Source: Nocardia anocheti
Lineage (GTDB): Bacteria; Actinomycetota; Actinomycetes; Mycobacteriales; Mycobacteriaceae
Assembly (NCBI RefSeq): GCF_029675105.1
Contig: NZ_JAQQFV010000004.1
Span: forward strand, 186,001 to 250,000
Length of the DNA stretch: 64,000 bases
Direction of reading: 5' to 3'
A program made the translations under genes and the position numbers. The notes beneath the pieces were generated by a model, which made no database searches, was not told where the DNA came from, and saw only the letters and a program-made list of their open reading frames with translations. Shown here one piece after another: positions 18,124 to 27,206 of the stretch. Numbering within the stretch: the stretch's first letter is position 1; the number at the start of each line of letters is the position of its first letter.

Positions 18124-19905
18124 ATGACGTCGAGCACCGACGCCGCTGCGACCGAGCAGCCGACGCAGGCCCGTCCCGAGCGCGAGCGCCGCGTCCGCCC
18201 CGACCGGTCGAACGGTGACGCCCCGGTGGCGCCGCGCGCCCGCACCGGCAAGCCCGTGCGCCGCCGCTCCGAAGGCCAGTGGGCCCTCGGCTACCGCGAG
18301 CCGCTCAACCCGAACGAGCAGTCCAAGAAGGACGACAACCCGCTCAACGTTCGCGCCCGCATCGAGAACATCTACGCCAAGGGCGGCTTCGACTCCATCG
18401 ACAAGGCCGATCTGCGTGGCCGCTTCCGCTGGTGGGGTCTCTACACGCAGCGCGAAGAGGGCTACGACGGCACCTGGACCGATGACGACAACATCGACCT
18501 GCTCGAGGCCAAGTACTTCATGATGCGGGTGCGCTGCGACGGCGGCGCGCTCAACGTGGCCCAGCTGCGCACCGTCGGCGGCATCTCCACCGAGTTCGGC
18601 CGCGACACCGCCGACCTGTCCGACCGCGAGAACGTCCAGTACCACTGGATCGAGGTCGAGAACGTCCCGGAGATCTGGCGGCGGCTCGAGTCGGTCGGCC
18701 TGCACACCACCGAGGCGTGCGGCGACTGCCCGCGCGTGATCCTGGGTTCGCCGCTGGCGGGCGAATCGCTCGACGAGATCATCGACCCGACCCCGGCGGT
18801 GGACGAGATCGTCAAGCGCTACATCGGGAAGAAGGAGTACTCCAACCTCCCCCGTAAGTTCAAGACCGCGATCTCGGGCCAGCAGGACGTGGTGCACGAG
18901 ATCAACGACGTCGCCTTCATCGGCGTGAACCACCCCGAGCACGGACCGGGCCTGGACCTCTGGGTCGGCGGCGGCCTGTCGACCAATCCGATGCTGGCCC
19001 AGCGGGTCGGCGCGTGGATCCCGCTCGACGAGGTGCCCGACGTGTGGGAGGGCGTGGTCTCGGTGTTCCGTGACTACGGCTACCGTCGCCTGCGCACCAA
19101 GGCCCGCCTGAAGTTCCTGATCAAGGACTGGGGCATCGAGAAGTTCCGCCAGGTGCTCGAGGACGAGTATCTGAAGCGCAAGCTGATCGACGGTCCCGCG
19201 CCCGAGCAGCCGGAAAAGCCGATCGACCACGTCGGTGTGCAGAAGCTGCGCAACGGCCTCAACGCCGTGGGCTTCTCCCCCATCGCCGGTCGCGTCTCGG
19301 GCACCATCCTGAGCAAGGTCGCCGACGCCGCCGAGAAGTACGGATCGGACCGCATCCGGTTCACCCCGTACCAGAAGCTGATCATCCTCGACATCGCCGA
19401 CGACCAGGTCGACGCGCTGATCGACGAGCTGGAACCGCTGGGCCTGCAGGCTCGTCCGTCGATCTGGCGGCGAAACCTGCTCGCCTGCAGCGGCATCGAG
19501 TTCTGCAAGCTGTCCTTCGTCGAGACGCGCAAGCGCTCGCAGGTGCTGGCCCCGGAGCTCGAGCAGCGCCTGGCCGACATCAACGCCCAGCTCGACGTGC
19601 CGATCACGATCAACATCAACGGCTGCCCGAACTCGTGCGGCCGCTCCCAGATCGCCGACATCGGCTTCAAGGGCCAGCTCGTCGACGACGGCAACGGGAA
19701 TCAGGTCGAGGGCTTCCAGGTTCACCTGGGTGGCAGCCTCGGCCTGGACTCCGGATTCGGCCGCAAGCTGCGTCAGCACAAGGTCACCAGCGTGGAGCTC
19801 GGCGACTACATCGAACGCGTCGTGCGCAACTTCGTGAAGAACCGGGAAGCCGGTGAACGCTTCGCGGTGTGGGCCGTGCGCGCCGACGAGGCCGACCTCC
19901 GATAG
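18124..19905 (+). CDS. sirA: Ferredoxin-dependent sulfite reductase SirA (NirA)
   Basis: 593 residues. Two ferredoxin-like and two nitrite/sulfite-reductase domains are present. The siroheme/[4Fe-4S] ligands are Cys455 and Cys461 (ACSGIEFC) and Cys501 and Cys505 (NGCPNSC). It reduces sulfite to sulfide with electrons from ferredoxin in the cytoplasm. A charged ~45-residue N-terminal extension is present. It is the first structural gene behind the Cys leader and is followed after 20 bases by cysH. Mycobacterial orthologs (Rv2391) act on sulfite despite the old nirA name. Confidence 0.95.
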   Translation: MTSSTDAAATEQPTQARPERERRVRPDRSNGDAPVAPRARTGKPVRRRSEGQWALGYREPLNPNEQSKKDDNPLNVRARIENIYAKGGFDSIDKADLRGRFRWWGLYTQREEGYDGTWTDDDNIDLLEAKYFMMRVRCDGGALNVAQLRTVGGISTEFGRDTADLSDRENVQYHWIEVENVPEIWRRLESVGLHTTEACGDCPRVILGSPLAGESLDEIIDPTPAVDEIVKRYIGKKEYSNLPRKFKTAISGQQDVVHEINDVAFIGVNHPEHGPGLDLWVGGGLSTNPMLAQRVGAWIPLDEVPDVWEGVVSVFRDYGYRRLRTKARLKFLIKDWGIEKFRQVLEDEYLKRKLIDGPAPEQPEKPIDHVGVQKLRNGLNAVGFSPIAGRVSGTILSKVADAAEKYGSDRIRFTPYQKLIILDIADDQVDALIDELEPLGLQARPSIWRRNLLACSGIEFCKLSFVETRKRSQVLAPELEQRLADINAQLDVPITININGCPNSCGRSQIADIGFKGQLVDDGNGNQVEGFQVHLGGSLGLDSGFGRKLRQHKVTSVELGDYIERVVRNFVKNREAGERFAVWAVRADEADLR

Positions 19906-19925
19906 GCGATGAGGAGATCCCCCCA

Positions 19926-20645
19926 GTGACAACCAACCTCGCGACGAAACTGTCCGAAGACGAGCTGCGCGCGCTCGCCGAGCAGGGCGCGGCCGAACTC
20001 GGCCCCGACGCCTCGGCGGCCGAGCTGATCGCCTGGACCGACCGCACCTTCGGCACCGGCTACATCGTGGCGTCGAACATGCAGGACGGCGTGCTGGTGC
20101 ACCTGGCCGCGCAGACCCGCCCCGGTGTGGACGTGCTGTTCCTCGACACCGGCTACCACTTCGCCGAGACCATCGGCACCCGCGACGCGGTCGAGGCCGT
20201 GTACGGGGTGAACGTGGTGAACGTGCGGCCCGAGCACAGCGTCGCCGAGCAGGACGAGTTGCTGGGCAAGGACCTGTTCGCGCGCGACGCGGGCGAGTGC
20301 TGCCGGTTGCGCAAGGTGGTCCCGCTGACCACCTCGCTGGCGGGCTACAACGCCTGGATCACCGGCATCCGCCGGGTGGAGGCCCCCACCCGCGCGAACG
20401 CGCCGCTGATCTCGTTCGACGAAGCTTTCGGACTGGTGAAGATCAACCCGATCGCACCGTGGTCCGACGACGAGATGCAGGCCTACATCGAGGCAAACGG
20501 CATTCTCGTCAATCCCCTGGTGGAGGAGGGCTACCCGTCCATCGGGTGCGCGCCGTGCACGCGCAAGCCCGAACCGGGGTCCGATCCGCGCAGCGGCCGC
20601 TGGGCCGGGCTGGCCAAGACCGAATGCGGATTGCACCAATCATGA
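19926..20645 (+). CDS. cysH: APS reductase (assimilatory), CysH
   Basis: 239 residues from the GTG behind an AGGAG site. The [4Fe-4S] ligands CC at 125-126 and C208/C211 (GCAPC) mark the APS-using type, which lacks dependence on PAPS, and the catalytic ECGLH with Cys234 is at the C-terminus. It reduces adenylyl sulfate to sulfite with thioredoxin. The stop overlaps a possible cysD start (ATGA). Consistent with APS specificity, no CysC kinase domain is fused to the neighbouring cysN. Confidence 0.95.
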   Translation: MTTNLATKLSEDELRALAEQGAAELGPDASAAELIAWTDRTFGTGYIVASNMQDGVLVHLAAQTRPGVDVLFLDTGYHFAETIGTRDAVEAVYGVNVVNVRPEHSVAEQDELLGKDLFARDAGECCRLRKVVPLTTSLAGYNAWITGIRRVEAPTRANAPLISFDEAFGLVKINPIAPWSDDEMQAYIEANGILVNPLVEEGYPSIGCAPCTRKPEPGSDPRSGRWAGLAKTECGLHQS

Positions 20646-21601
20646 CCGTCACCACCTCTGGGAGTGAGCCTGTGAGTACCCACACCACCGAACGCGAGCT
20701 CGGCCTGACCGAGTTCGACACCCTCGCGGCGCTGGAGTCCGAGGCGATCCACATCTTCCGTGAGGTCGCGGGCGAGTTCGAGCGGCCGGTGATCCTGTTC
20801 TCCGGCGGCAAGGACTCCACCGTCCTGCTGCACCTGGCGCTCAAGGCCTTCTGGCCCGCGCCGCTGCCGTTCGCGCTGCTGCACGTGGACACCGGGCACA
20901 ACCTCGACGAGGTGCTCGAGTTCCGCGACAAGGTGGTCGAGAAGTACGGCCTGCGTCTGCACGTGGCCTCGGTGGAGGAGTACCTGGCCGACGGCCGTCT
21001 CACCGAGCGTCCCGACGGCATCCGCAACCCGCTGCAGACTGTTCCGCTGCTCGACGCCATCACCGAGCACCGCTTCGACGCGGTCTTCGGCGGTGGCCGT
21101 CGCGACGAGGAGCGTTCGCGCGCCAAGGAGCGGATCTTCTCGCTGCGCAACGCCTTCGGTCAGTGGGACCCCAAGCGTCAGCGTCCCGAGCTGTGGAACC
21201 TCTACAACGGCAAGCACGCGCCGGGTGAGCACGTGCGCGTGTTCCCGCTGAGCAACTGGACCGAGCTCGACATCTGGCGCTACATCGCCCGCGAGGACAT
21301 CGATCTGGCCAGCATCTACTACGCCCACGAGCGCCCGGTGTACCAGCGCGACGGCATGTGGATGACCCCCGGTGTGTGGGGCGGCCCGACCGAGAACGAG
21401 GTGCTCGAGACCCGTTCGGTGCGCTACCGCACCGTCGGCGACGGTTCCACCACCGGCGCCATCATCTCCGACGCCGCCGACAACGAGGCCATCCTGGCCG
21501 AGGTCGCCGCGTCCCGACTGACCGAACGTGGTGCGACCCGCGGCGACGACCGAGTGTCGGAAGCCGCGATGGAAGACCGCAAGCGAGAGGGTTATTTCTG
21601 A
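20642..21601 (+). CDS. cysD: Sulfate adenylyltransferase subunit 2, CysD
   Basis: 319 residues from the ATG overlapping cysH; a GTG at 20672 with a GGAG site seven bases upstream gives 309 and may be the true start. The PP-loop SGGKDS, the phrases HVDTGHNLDEV and GGGRRDEERSRAKER, and the family C-terminus MEDRKREGYF are intact. With CysN it makes APS from sulfate and ATP. It overlaps cysN by one base. In M. tuberculosis, cysD is not in this cluster, so the local order differs. Confidence 0.95.
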   Translation: MTVTTSGSEPVSTHTTERELGLTEFDTLAALESEAIHIFREVAGEFERPVILFSGGKDSTVLLHLALKAFWPAPLPFALLHVDTGHNLDEVLEFRDKVVEKYGLRLHVASVEEYLADGRLTERPDGIRNPLQTVPLLDAITEHRFDAVFGGGRRDEERSRAKERIFSLRNAFGQWDPKRQRPELWNLYNGKHAPGEHVRVFPLSNWTELDIWRYIAREDIDLASIYYAHERPVYQRDGMWMTPGVWGGPTENEVLETRSVRYRTVGDGSTTGAIISDAADNEAILAEVAASRLTERGATRGDDRVSEAAMEDRKREGYF

Positions 21602-22896
21602 TGTCCGACCTATTGAGGCTGGCCACCGCCGGTTCTGTCGACGACGGCAAGTCCACTCTGGTCGGGCGGCTGCTCTACGACACGAAGTCCGTGCTGGCCG
21701 ATCAGATCGACGCGGTCACCCGCGCCTCGGTCGACAAGGGTCTGTCGACTCCGGATCTGTCGCTGCTGGTGGACGGCCTGCGTGCCGAGCGTGAGCAGGG
21801 CATCACCATCGACGTGGCCTACCGCTACTTCGCCACCCCCAAGCGCTCGTTCGTGCTGGCCGACACCCCCGGGCACGTGCAGTACACCCGCAACACGGTC
21901 TCCGGCGCGTCCACCGCGCAGCTGGTGATCCTGCTCGTGGACGCGCGCAAGGGTGTCATCGAGCAGACCCGCCGCCACGCCGCGGTGCTGGCGCTGCTGG
22001 GCGTGCCGCGCCTGGTGCTGGCCGTGAACAAGATCGACCTGGTGGAGAACCCGGCCGAGGTGTTCGCCGAGATCTCGGCCGAGTTCGGCACCCTCACCGC
22101 GAAGCTGGGCTGGGCCGAGTCCGACGTGCTCGAGATCCCGGTCTCGGCGCTGCACGGCGACAATATCGCCAGCCGCTCCGAGAACACCCCGTACTACGAC
22201 GGCCCCTCGCTGATCGAGCACCTGGAATCGGTGCCGGTGGACGCGGATTCGACCGGCGCGCACGCGCTGGGCCTGCGCTTCCCGGTGCAGTACGTGATCC
22301 GCCCGCGTACCGCCGAGTACCCCGACTACCGCGGGTACGCCGGTCAGATCGCGGCGGGCTCGGTCTCCCCCGGTGACGAGATCGTGGTGCTGCCCTCGGG
22401 CAAGCGCACCACCGTCGAGCGGGTCGACACCCCCGACGGCGAGCTGGCGGTCGCGCAGGTGGGCCGCAGCGTGACGCTGCTGCTGGCCGACGAGGTCGAC
22501 ATCTCGCGCGGCGACATCATCGCCTCGCCCGCCGACGCCCCGGAGCCGATCGACACCTTCGACGCGACGGTCTGCTGGCTCGGCGACAAGGCGCTGCGCC
22601 CCGGCGCGCGGCTGCTGCTCAAGCACGGCACCAAAACCACCCAGGCGATCGTCGGCGCGCTCGTGGAGCGCTTCGACGAGCAGACCCTGACCGCCCAGGA
22701 GAGCCCGGAGTCGCTCGAGCTCAACGACATCGGTCGGGTCTCGCTGCGTCTGGCCGAGCCGATCCCGGCCGACGACTACCGCACCAACCGGCACACCGGC
22801 TCGTTCCTGCTGATCGACCCCGCCGGTGGTAACACCCTGGCCGCGGGTCTGGTCGGCGACGTGCTGACCGCCGTCGAGGTCGGTGCCGCGGTCTGA
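21601..22896 (+). CDS. cysN: Sulfate adenylyltransferase subunit 1 (GTPase), CysN
   Basis: 431 residues. It is an elongation-factor-like GTPase: P-loop GSVDDGKS at 11-18, DTPGH, NKID, then two beta-barrel domains. GTP hydrolysis drives APS formation by CysD. The length fits CysN alone; the CysC (APS kinase) domain fused in M. tuberculosis CysNC is missing, in line with the APS-type CysH beside it. It overlaps cysD and the chelatase gene by one base each (TGATG), so all are translationally coupled. Confidence 0.96.
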   Translation: MSDLLRLATAGSVDDGKSTLVGRLLYDTKSVLADQIDAVTRASVDKGLSTPDLSLLVDGLRAEREQGITIDVAYRYFATPKRSFVLADTPGHVQYTRNTVSGASTAQLVILLVDARKGVIEQTRRHAAVLALLGVPRLVLAVNKIDLVENPAEVFAEISAEFGTLTAKLGWAESDVLEIPVSALHGDNIASRSENTPYYDGPSLIEHLESVPVDADSTGAHALGLRFPVQYVIRPRTAEYPDYRGYAGQIAAGSVSPGDEIVVLPSGKRTTVERVDTPDGELAVAQVGRSVTLLLADEVDISRGDIIASPADAPEPIDTFDATVCWLGDKALRPGARLLLKHGTKTTQAIVGALVERFDEQTLTAQESPESLELNDIGRVSLRLAEPIPADDYRTNRHTGSFLLIDPAGGNTLAAGLVGDVLTAVEVGAAV

Positions 22897-23816
22897 TGAC
22901 GCATACGCTCGCCCCGCTGCGCGGCCCCGTCGGGGTGCCGCGCGGCGGTGGTGGGCCCGCGTTGCTGGCGGTCGCCCACGGCAGCCGTGATCCCCGGTCC
23001 GCGGCGACGATGGCGGCGGTGGTCGCCGAGGTCGCCGCCGCGCGACCGGACCTCACAGTGCGGCTGGCCTTCCTCGATCTCAGCGCCCCCTCCGTGGAGC
23101 AGGTCGCCGACGATCTGGCCGCTCAGGGCCAACGCGAGGTGATCGTGGTTCCCCTGTTGCTGGGCAACGCTTTCCACGCGCGGGTGGATCTGCCCGCGCT
23201 GCTGGCCGAGGTGACCCGGCGCCATCCCCGGCTGCGGCTGACCCAGGCCGATGTCCTCGGCCCCGATCCGCTGCTCGTCGCGGCCCTGGGTGATCGTGTC
23301 GCTGCCGCCGACCGTGCGGCTGGATACGTCGAATCGCCTCGCGCCTCGGCCACACCACATCTCGCTCATCCGGGATCGACCGACGCGACGCCAGAATTCG
23401 GCGGCGGTATCGAGCGCACTCTCGCCCGCGCTGGACGCACCCGTGGACACGGCGCGCTCGACGCGCGACCCGGGGTAGCGGTCGCGGCGGTCGGTTCGAG
23501 CGATCCGGCGGCCAACCGACGCACCGCCGCGGTCGCGCGCAGACTGGCCGCGCTGACCGGGCTGCGGACCGAGATCTGCTTCGCGACAGTCGAACCCGGC
23601 ATCACCGTCGCGATCGAACGGCTGCGTGCCCGTGGTGCCGAACGTATCGTCGTCGCGCCATGGTTCCTGGCGCCCGGCCTGCTCACCGACCGGCTGCTCG
23701 CCGCCGCACCCGAACTCCCCCACGCGGAGGTCATCGGGGTGCACGCCGGACTGACCGAGGTGATCTGGACGCGATTCGACAGCGCCGTCGCCGCGGATCT
23801 CGAACTCTCGGCCTGA
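22896..23816 (+). CDS. CbiX-type sirohydrochlorin ferrochelatase
   Basis: 306 residues with two CbiX-like halves: AVAHGSRD near 26 (metal-binding His) and a second half from about 195 (VAAVGSSDPAANRR to FLAPGLLTDRL). The segment between them (about 145-195) is poorly conserved in character and rich in Pro/Gly/His. Being last in the sirA operon, it most likely inserts Fe2+ into sirohydrochlorin to make the siroheme of SirA, as proposed for Rv2393. Cobalt chelation for B12 is the alternative. Confidence 0.85.
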   Translation: MTHTLAPLRGPVGVPRGGGGPALLAVAHGSRDPRSAATMAAVVAEVAAARPDLTVRLAFLDLSAPSVEQVADDLAAQGQREVIVVPLLLGNAFHARVDLPALLAEVTRRHPRLRLTQADVLGPDPLLVAALGDRVAAADRAAGYVESPRASATPHLAHPGSTDATPEFGGGIERTLARAGRTRGHGALDARPGVAVAAVGSSDPAANRRTAAVARRLAALTGLRTEICFATVEPGITVAIERLRARGAERIVVAPWFLAPGLLTDRLLAAAPELPHAEVIGVHAGLTEVIWTRFDSAVAADLELSA

Positions 23817-23906
23817 GTCCGGTCCGGGCAGTACTTCGACGTGCTCGTGATCGCACGAAATCGCAGGTCTTCGCGCGACAGGGTTGAGGCGGGGATACGC
23901 CGGGTA

Positions 23907-24657
23907 ATGCCGAGGAATCGACCGATGCGATCCCCGGGGGCCACCTTGATCGACCCAGCACGCCGCGATCCGGAAAGTGGCTCCGCCACACCGACATTCG
24001 TCTTCGTTCACGGCCTGGCCAGTAACAGCTTCTTCTGGATGCCGGTGCTCCGCGAGCTCGCACTGCTCGGACATCGCGGCCTAGCGGTGGATCTGCCCGG
24101 ACATGGCCTCGACGCCCGCCTGCCCCTGTCGTATCAGGCGCCCCAGGATGTCGCGGCCTTCACGGCCGCCGACTCACCGATCGCCGGAATCACCGTGGCG
24201 GACAATGTCGCCCAGGTGATCGATGTGGTGCGGAAGGTGCGACAGCACGGCCCGGTGATCCTGGTCGGACACAGTCTGGGCGGTGTCACGATCGGGCTCG
24301 TGGCCACTGCGGTTCCGGAGGCCATCCAGCGGCTGGTCTACGTCTCGGCCTTCTGCCCGGAGGCCACGCTGGCGCAGACGCTCACCCTGATCAACTACAC
24401 GATGCAGCCCGAGGACAGCGCCCACACAGTTCGCCGATACCCGCGTCGACGCACAGACCTGGGGACGCGTCCCGCGCAGCTTCGTCCGCCTCACCCACGA
24501 CAATGTGCTCTCCCCCGCCCTCGTCTCGAAGATGATCGCCGACGCGGACCGCCTCACTCCCGACAATCCCTTCGACGTCCACACCCTGCCCGCCGGTCAC
24601 GTCGATATCGCCCTCCACGCCGAGGACCTGGCGTCCCTCCTCGCAAAGCTGGCCTGA
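23907..24657 (+). pseudogene. Alpha/beta hydrolase broken by internal deletion and frameshift
   Basis: The N-terminal half is a normal alpha/beta hydrolase: oxyanion HG near FVFVHGLASN, nucleophile elbow GHSLGG, ending INYTMQPEDSA near 24420. The C-terminal half, in another frame from about 24428 (TQFADTRVDAQTWGRVPRSF to the catalytic-His region PAGHVDIALH), is also recognisable and ends in a proper stop at 24657. The cap region expected between them (some 60-80 residues) is missing. This is one deletion that also shifts the frame, so no active enzyme can be made. The intact relatives are EstC/MhpC-like esterases. Confidence 0.85.
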
Positions 24658-24705
24658 ACCCCCACTCCCGGTGACCCACCTCACAAGCTTCCACCCCTTT
24701 CTCTC

Positions 24706-24722
24706 ATACCCCCCAGGGGTAT
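24706..24722. promoter_or_regulatory. CsoR-type copper operator
   Basis: A perfect 7-bp inverted repeat ATACCCC-CCA-GGGGTAT, the form bound by CsoR/RcnR-family copper repressors, lies 40 bases upstream of the His-rich gene at 24763. It overlaps a likely promoter. No csoR gene is in the window. Confidence 0.7.
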
Positions 24723-24762
24723 ATGCTCGGGACAACGCAAGCGAGGCAGAGAGGCGAAGAGA

Positions 24763-25590
24763 ATGACCACCCACACCGACCACCACAACCACACCGGCCA
24801 CACCGCCGGGCACGATGCCCACGCCGGGCACGATGCCGGGGTTCCGGGTGGTCTGCAGATCACCCAGGACGGGTACACCCTCGATCTCGACACCACCATC
24901 GCCGAGCCGGGGAAGATCGACTTCCGGTTCCGTATCCTCGGCCCGGACGGGGCGCCGGTGACCGCGTTCGACCCGATTCACGATCGGGAGCTGCATCTGA
25001 TCGTCGCGCGCCGGGAGCTCACCGGATTCTGGCATGTGCATCCGCGGCGCGAGGCGGACGGCACCTGGGCGATCGAGCTGGATCTGCCCGAGGCGGGCGC
25101 CTACCGCGTGTTCACCGATATCGCGCCGCACGCACTCGGTCGCACCATCACCCTCGGTGCCGATCTCGCGGTCGCGGGACACTATGCGCCGCAGCCGGTT
25201 CCGGCGGTAAACCGGACGACCACGGTGGACGGCTACGAGGTCACCGTCGACGGCGAACTGCGCACCGAGGGCGATCTCCTCACCCTGACCGTCCGCAGAG
25301 ACGGCACGCCGGTGACCGATCTGCAGCCCTACCTCGCCGCCTTCGGTCACCTGGTGATCCTGCGGGCTGGCGACCTCGCCTACGTGCATGTGCACCCCAA
25401 TGGCGAACCCGGCGACGGCATCACCCCGGCCGGGCCCGAGATCACCTTCCACACGGCGGTCCCCGGCCCCGGCACCTATCGCCTGTTCCTCGACTTCCGT
25501 CATGGTGATGTCGTCCGCACCGCGGCCTTCACCCTCACCACCGAGGTCCCCGCGCCACGCCAGCACGCCGCACACGCCCACCACCACTGA
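24763..25590 (+). CDS. His-rich, probably copper-responsive protein
   Basis: 275 residues. His-rich at both ends (HTDHHNHTGHTAGHDAHAGH at the start, HAAHAHHH at the end), which suggests metal binding. The middle is two beta-rich repeats with FWHVHPRREADG and HPNGEPGDG, like the small secreted/heavy-metal-associated proteins found beside copper ATPases. I see no signal peptide or membrane span, so its location is uncertain. A CsoR-type palindrome lies upstream and a terminator directly downstream, so it is a single-gene unit. A role in copper buffering is inferred. Confidence 0.75.
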   Translation: MTTHTDHHNHTGHTAGHDAHAGHDAGVPGGLQITQDGYTLDLDTTIAEPGKIDFRFRILGPDGAPVTAFDPIHDRELHLIVARRELTGFWHVHPRREADGTWAIELDLPEAGAYRVFTDIAPHALGRTITLGADLAVAGHYAPQPVPAVNRTTTVDGYEVTVDGELRTEGDLLTLTVRRDGTPVTDLQPYLAAFGHLVILRAGDLAYVHVHPNGEPGDGITPAGPEITFHTAVPGPGTYRLFLDFRHGDVVRTAAFTLTTEVPAPRQHAAHAHHH

Positions 25591-25596
25591 CAGCTC

Positions 25597-25633
25597 ACCC
25601 GGCGGCGTCTCCTACGGGGTAGCGCCGCCGGGT
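25597..25633. terminator. Hairpin terminator after the His-rich gene
   Basis: A perfect 11-bp stem ACCCGGCGGCG / CGCCGCCGGGT with a 15-base loop begins seven bases after the stop codon. Confidence 0.7.
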
Positions 25634-25757
25634 CGCCCTCACCGCACGGTCGGCCACCACCGCGTCGCGGACCGCGCCCTGCTTGCTGCTGAACTCGGCC
25701 AGGGTGGCGACGCGGAAGCCGCCGCCCGGGGAACGGCGGGTTCTCGATGCGCGGCCC
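25634..25757 (-). other. Possible C-terminal gene remnant
   Basis: In one minus-strand frame the sequence reads GGGFRVATLAEFSSKQGAVR and continues as a plausible helix, but it has no start, and its upstream part is cut off by the WYL gene. It may be a remnant of a lost gene or chance. Confidence 0.2.
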
Positions 25758-26696
25758 TCAGCTGTTGCCCTCGACCAGCTCTCGGCCGAGGGCGACGAGC
25801 TCGGCTCTGATCTCCGGTGGTTCGATCACCTCGACGTCGGCACCCCAGCCCGCGAGCTGGCGGGCGACCATCTTCGGGGTGTCGGCGGTGACGTGCGCGC
25901 GGACGCGACCGTCGGCGGCGGGGCCGAGCAGGGTGCAGTGGCGACCCTGTTGGTCGGCCAGGATCGGGGCCAGCGCGGCGGAGACCAGGACCGTGGCGGT
26001 GGCGGCGGAACGGCGCTCCTCCATCCGGGTGACGATGGTGGACCACTCGGCGCGGAGGTCGAAATCGGCTGGGCGGTCGAAGGATTCATCGAGGAAGTCG
26101 ACGGTGGCGATGCGGTCGAGGCGGAAGGTCCGTTTGCCACGGTCGGTGCCCGCGATGAGGTACCAGCGGGTGTCCTTCTCGACCAGACCCCACGGGTCGA
26201 CGGTACGGGTGGTGCGGGTGCCCGCGCGTTCGTAGTCGACGCGGACCCGGCGGCGGTCCACCACCGCGCGCTGGAGATCGCGCAGCGTCGGCGGCGGCAA
26301 GGCATCGGGGCGACCCCAGCGGGCCGGGTCCACGACGACCGCGTCGGCGGCGGCCGCGGCATCGGCACGGAAGGTCTGCGGGAGAGCACGCACGAGTTTG
26401 CGCAGCGCCGACTTCAGCTCGGGGGCGGCTTCGGCGGCCGGGCCCGCCAGCAGGAACAGGGCCCGCGTCTCTCCCGCGGTCAGACCCGACAGGTCGGTGC
26501 GCGCCCCGCCGATCAGTGACCAGCCACCACCACGGCCCGGCTGCGGATACACCGGGATGCCCGCCGCCGAGAGCGCCTCGAGGTCGCGACGGGCCGTCGC
26601 GACCGACACCTCCAGCTCGGTGGCGATCTCGGCCGCCGTCACCCGGCCACGCGCCTGCATCAACAGCAGGGTGGCCACCAATCTGTCCGCTCGCAT
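25758..26696 (-). CDS. WYL-domain transcriptional regulator (YafY type)
   Basis: 312 residues: N-terminal DeoR-like winged helix (about 1-60, with VSVATARRDLEALSAAG), then a WYL domain (about 135-215, with VDPWGLVEKDTRWYLIAG) and a WCX-like C-terminus. WYL domains bind small ligands or nucleic acid and often switch regulators. It is divergent from the VOC protein gene 90 bases away, which is a likely target. The ligand is unknown. Confidence 0.9.
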   Translation of the reverse strand: MRADRLVATLLLMQARGRVTAAEIATELEVSVATARRDLEALSAAGIPVYPQPGRGGGWSLIGGARTDLSGLTAGETRALFLLAGPAAEAAPELKSALRKLVRALPQTFRADAAAAADAVVVDPARWGRPDALPPPTLRDLQRAVVDRRRVRVDYERAGTRTTRTVDPWGLVEKDTRWYLIAGTDRGKRTFRLDRIATVDFLDESFDRPADFDLRAEWSTIVTRMEERRSAATATVLVSAALAPILADQQGRHCTLLGPAADGRVRAHVTADTPKMVARQLAGWGADVEVIEPPEIRAELVALGRELVEGNS

Positions 26697-26786
26697 ACTC
26701 CGGAATTCTGCCCGGAAAAGTGCTCATTCGATGCGCACTTTGGCTGGCAATCTGGTTCTCATCACACCGACTACCGAGGAGCACCC

Positions 26787-27206
26787 ATGCTGCGCGGAAT
26801 GGCCACCACCACCTACTACGCCGACGATCTCGCCGCCGCCAAGGACTGGTACACCGAATTCCTCGGCCTCGCCCCGTACTACGAGGTACCGGGCGGCTAC
26901 TACGAGTTCCGGGTGGGTCCGATGCAGGCCGAGCTGGGCATCATCAATCGCGCCTACGCCCCGGCGGGTGCGCGCAATGCTCCCGGCGGGGGCGGGGTGG
27001 TGTTCTGGCACGTCGACGATCTGGCAGCCACTTTCGAGCGTCTGCTCGAGCTCGGCGCGACCGAGTACGAGCCGATCACCCAGCGCGGAGACGGCGCGGG
27101 CTTCGCGACCGCCGCGGTGGTGGACCCGTTCGGCAATGTGCTCGGGATCATGACCAATCCGCACTTCGTCGCGATGACGGCGGCCGCCGCGGCCGAGCGC
27201 GGTTAG
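26787..27206 (+). CDS. VOC-family (glyoxalase-like) protein
   Basis: 139 residues with two beta-alpha-beta-beta-beta modules of the vicinal-oxygen-chelate fold (YYADDLAAAKDWYTEFLGLA, then FWHVDDLAATFERLLELGA and VDPFGNVLGI). An alternative ATG five codons in is possible. Substrate unknown; members range from glyoxalase I to resistance proteins. Divergent from the WYL regulator, which probably controls it. It converges on the HAD gene, the stops overlapping by two bases. Confidence 0.85.
   Translation: MLRGMATTTYYADDLAAAKDWYTEFLGLAPYYEVPGGYYEFRVGPMQAELGIINRAYAPAGARNAPGGGGVVFWHVDDLAATFERLLELGATEYEPITQRGDGAGFATAAVVDPFGNVLGIMTNPHFVAMTAAAAAERG

Noticed and set aside
18085..19932. 615-residue minus-strand frame
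   Set aside because: Antisense to sirA, which has all cluster ligands; no motif in the antisense product.
24391..25587. 398-residue minus-strand frame
   Set aside because: Antisense to the His-rich gene, which has its own operator, ribosome site and terminator.
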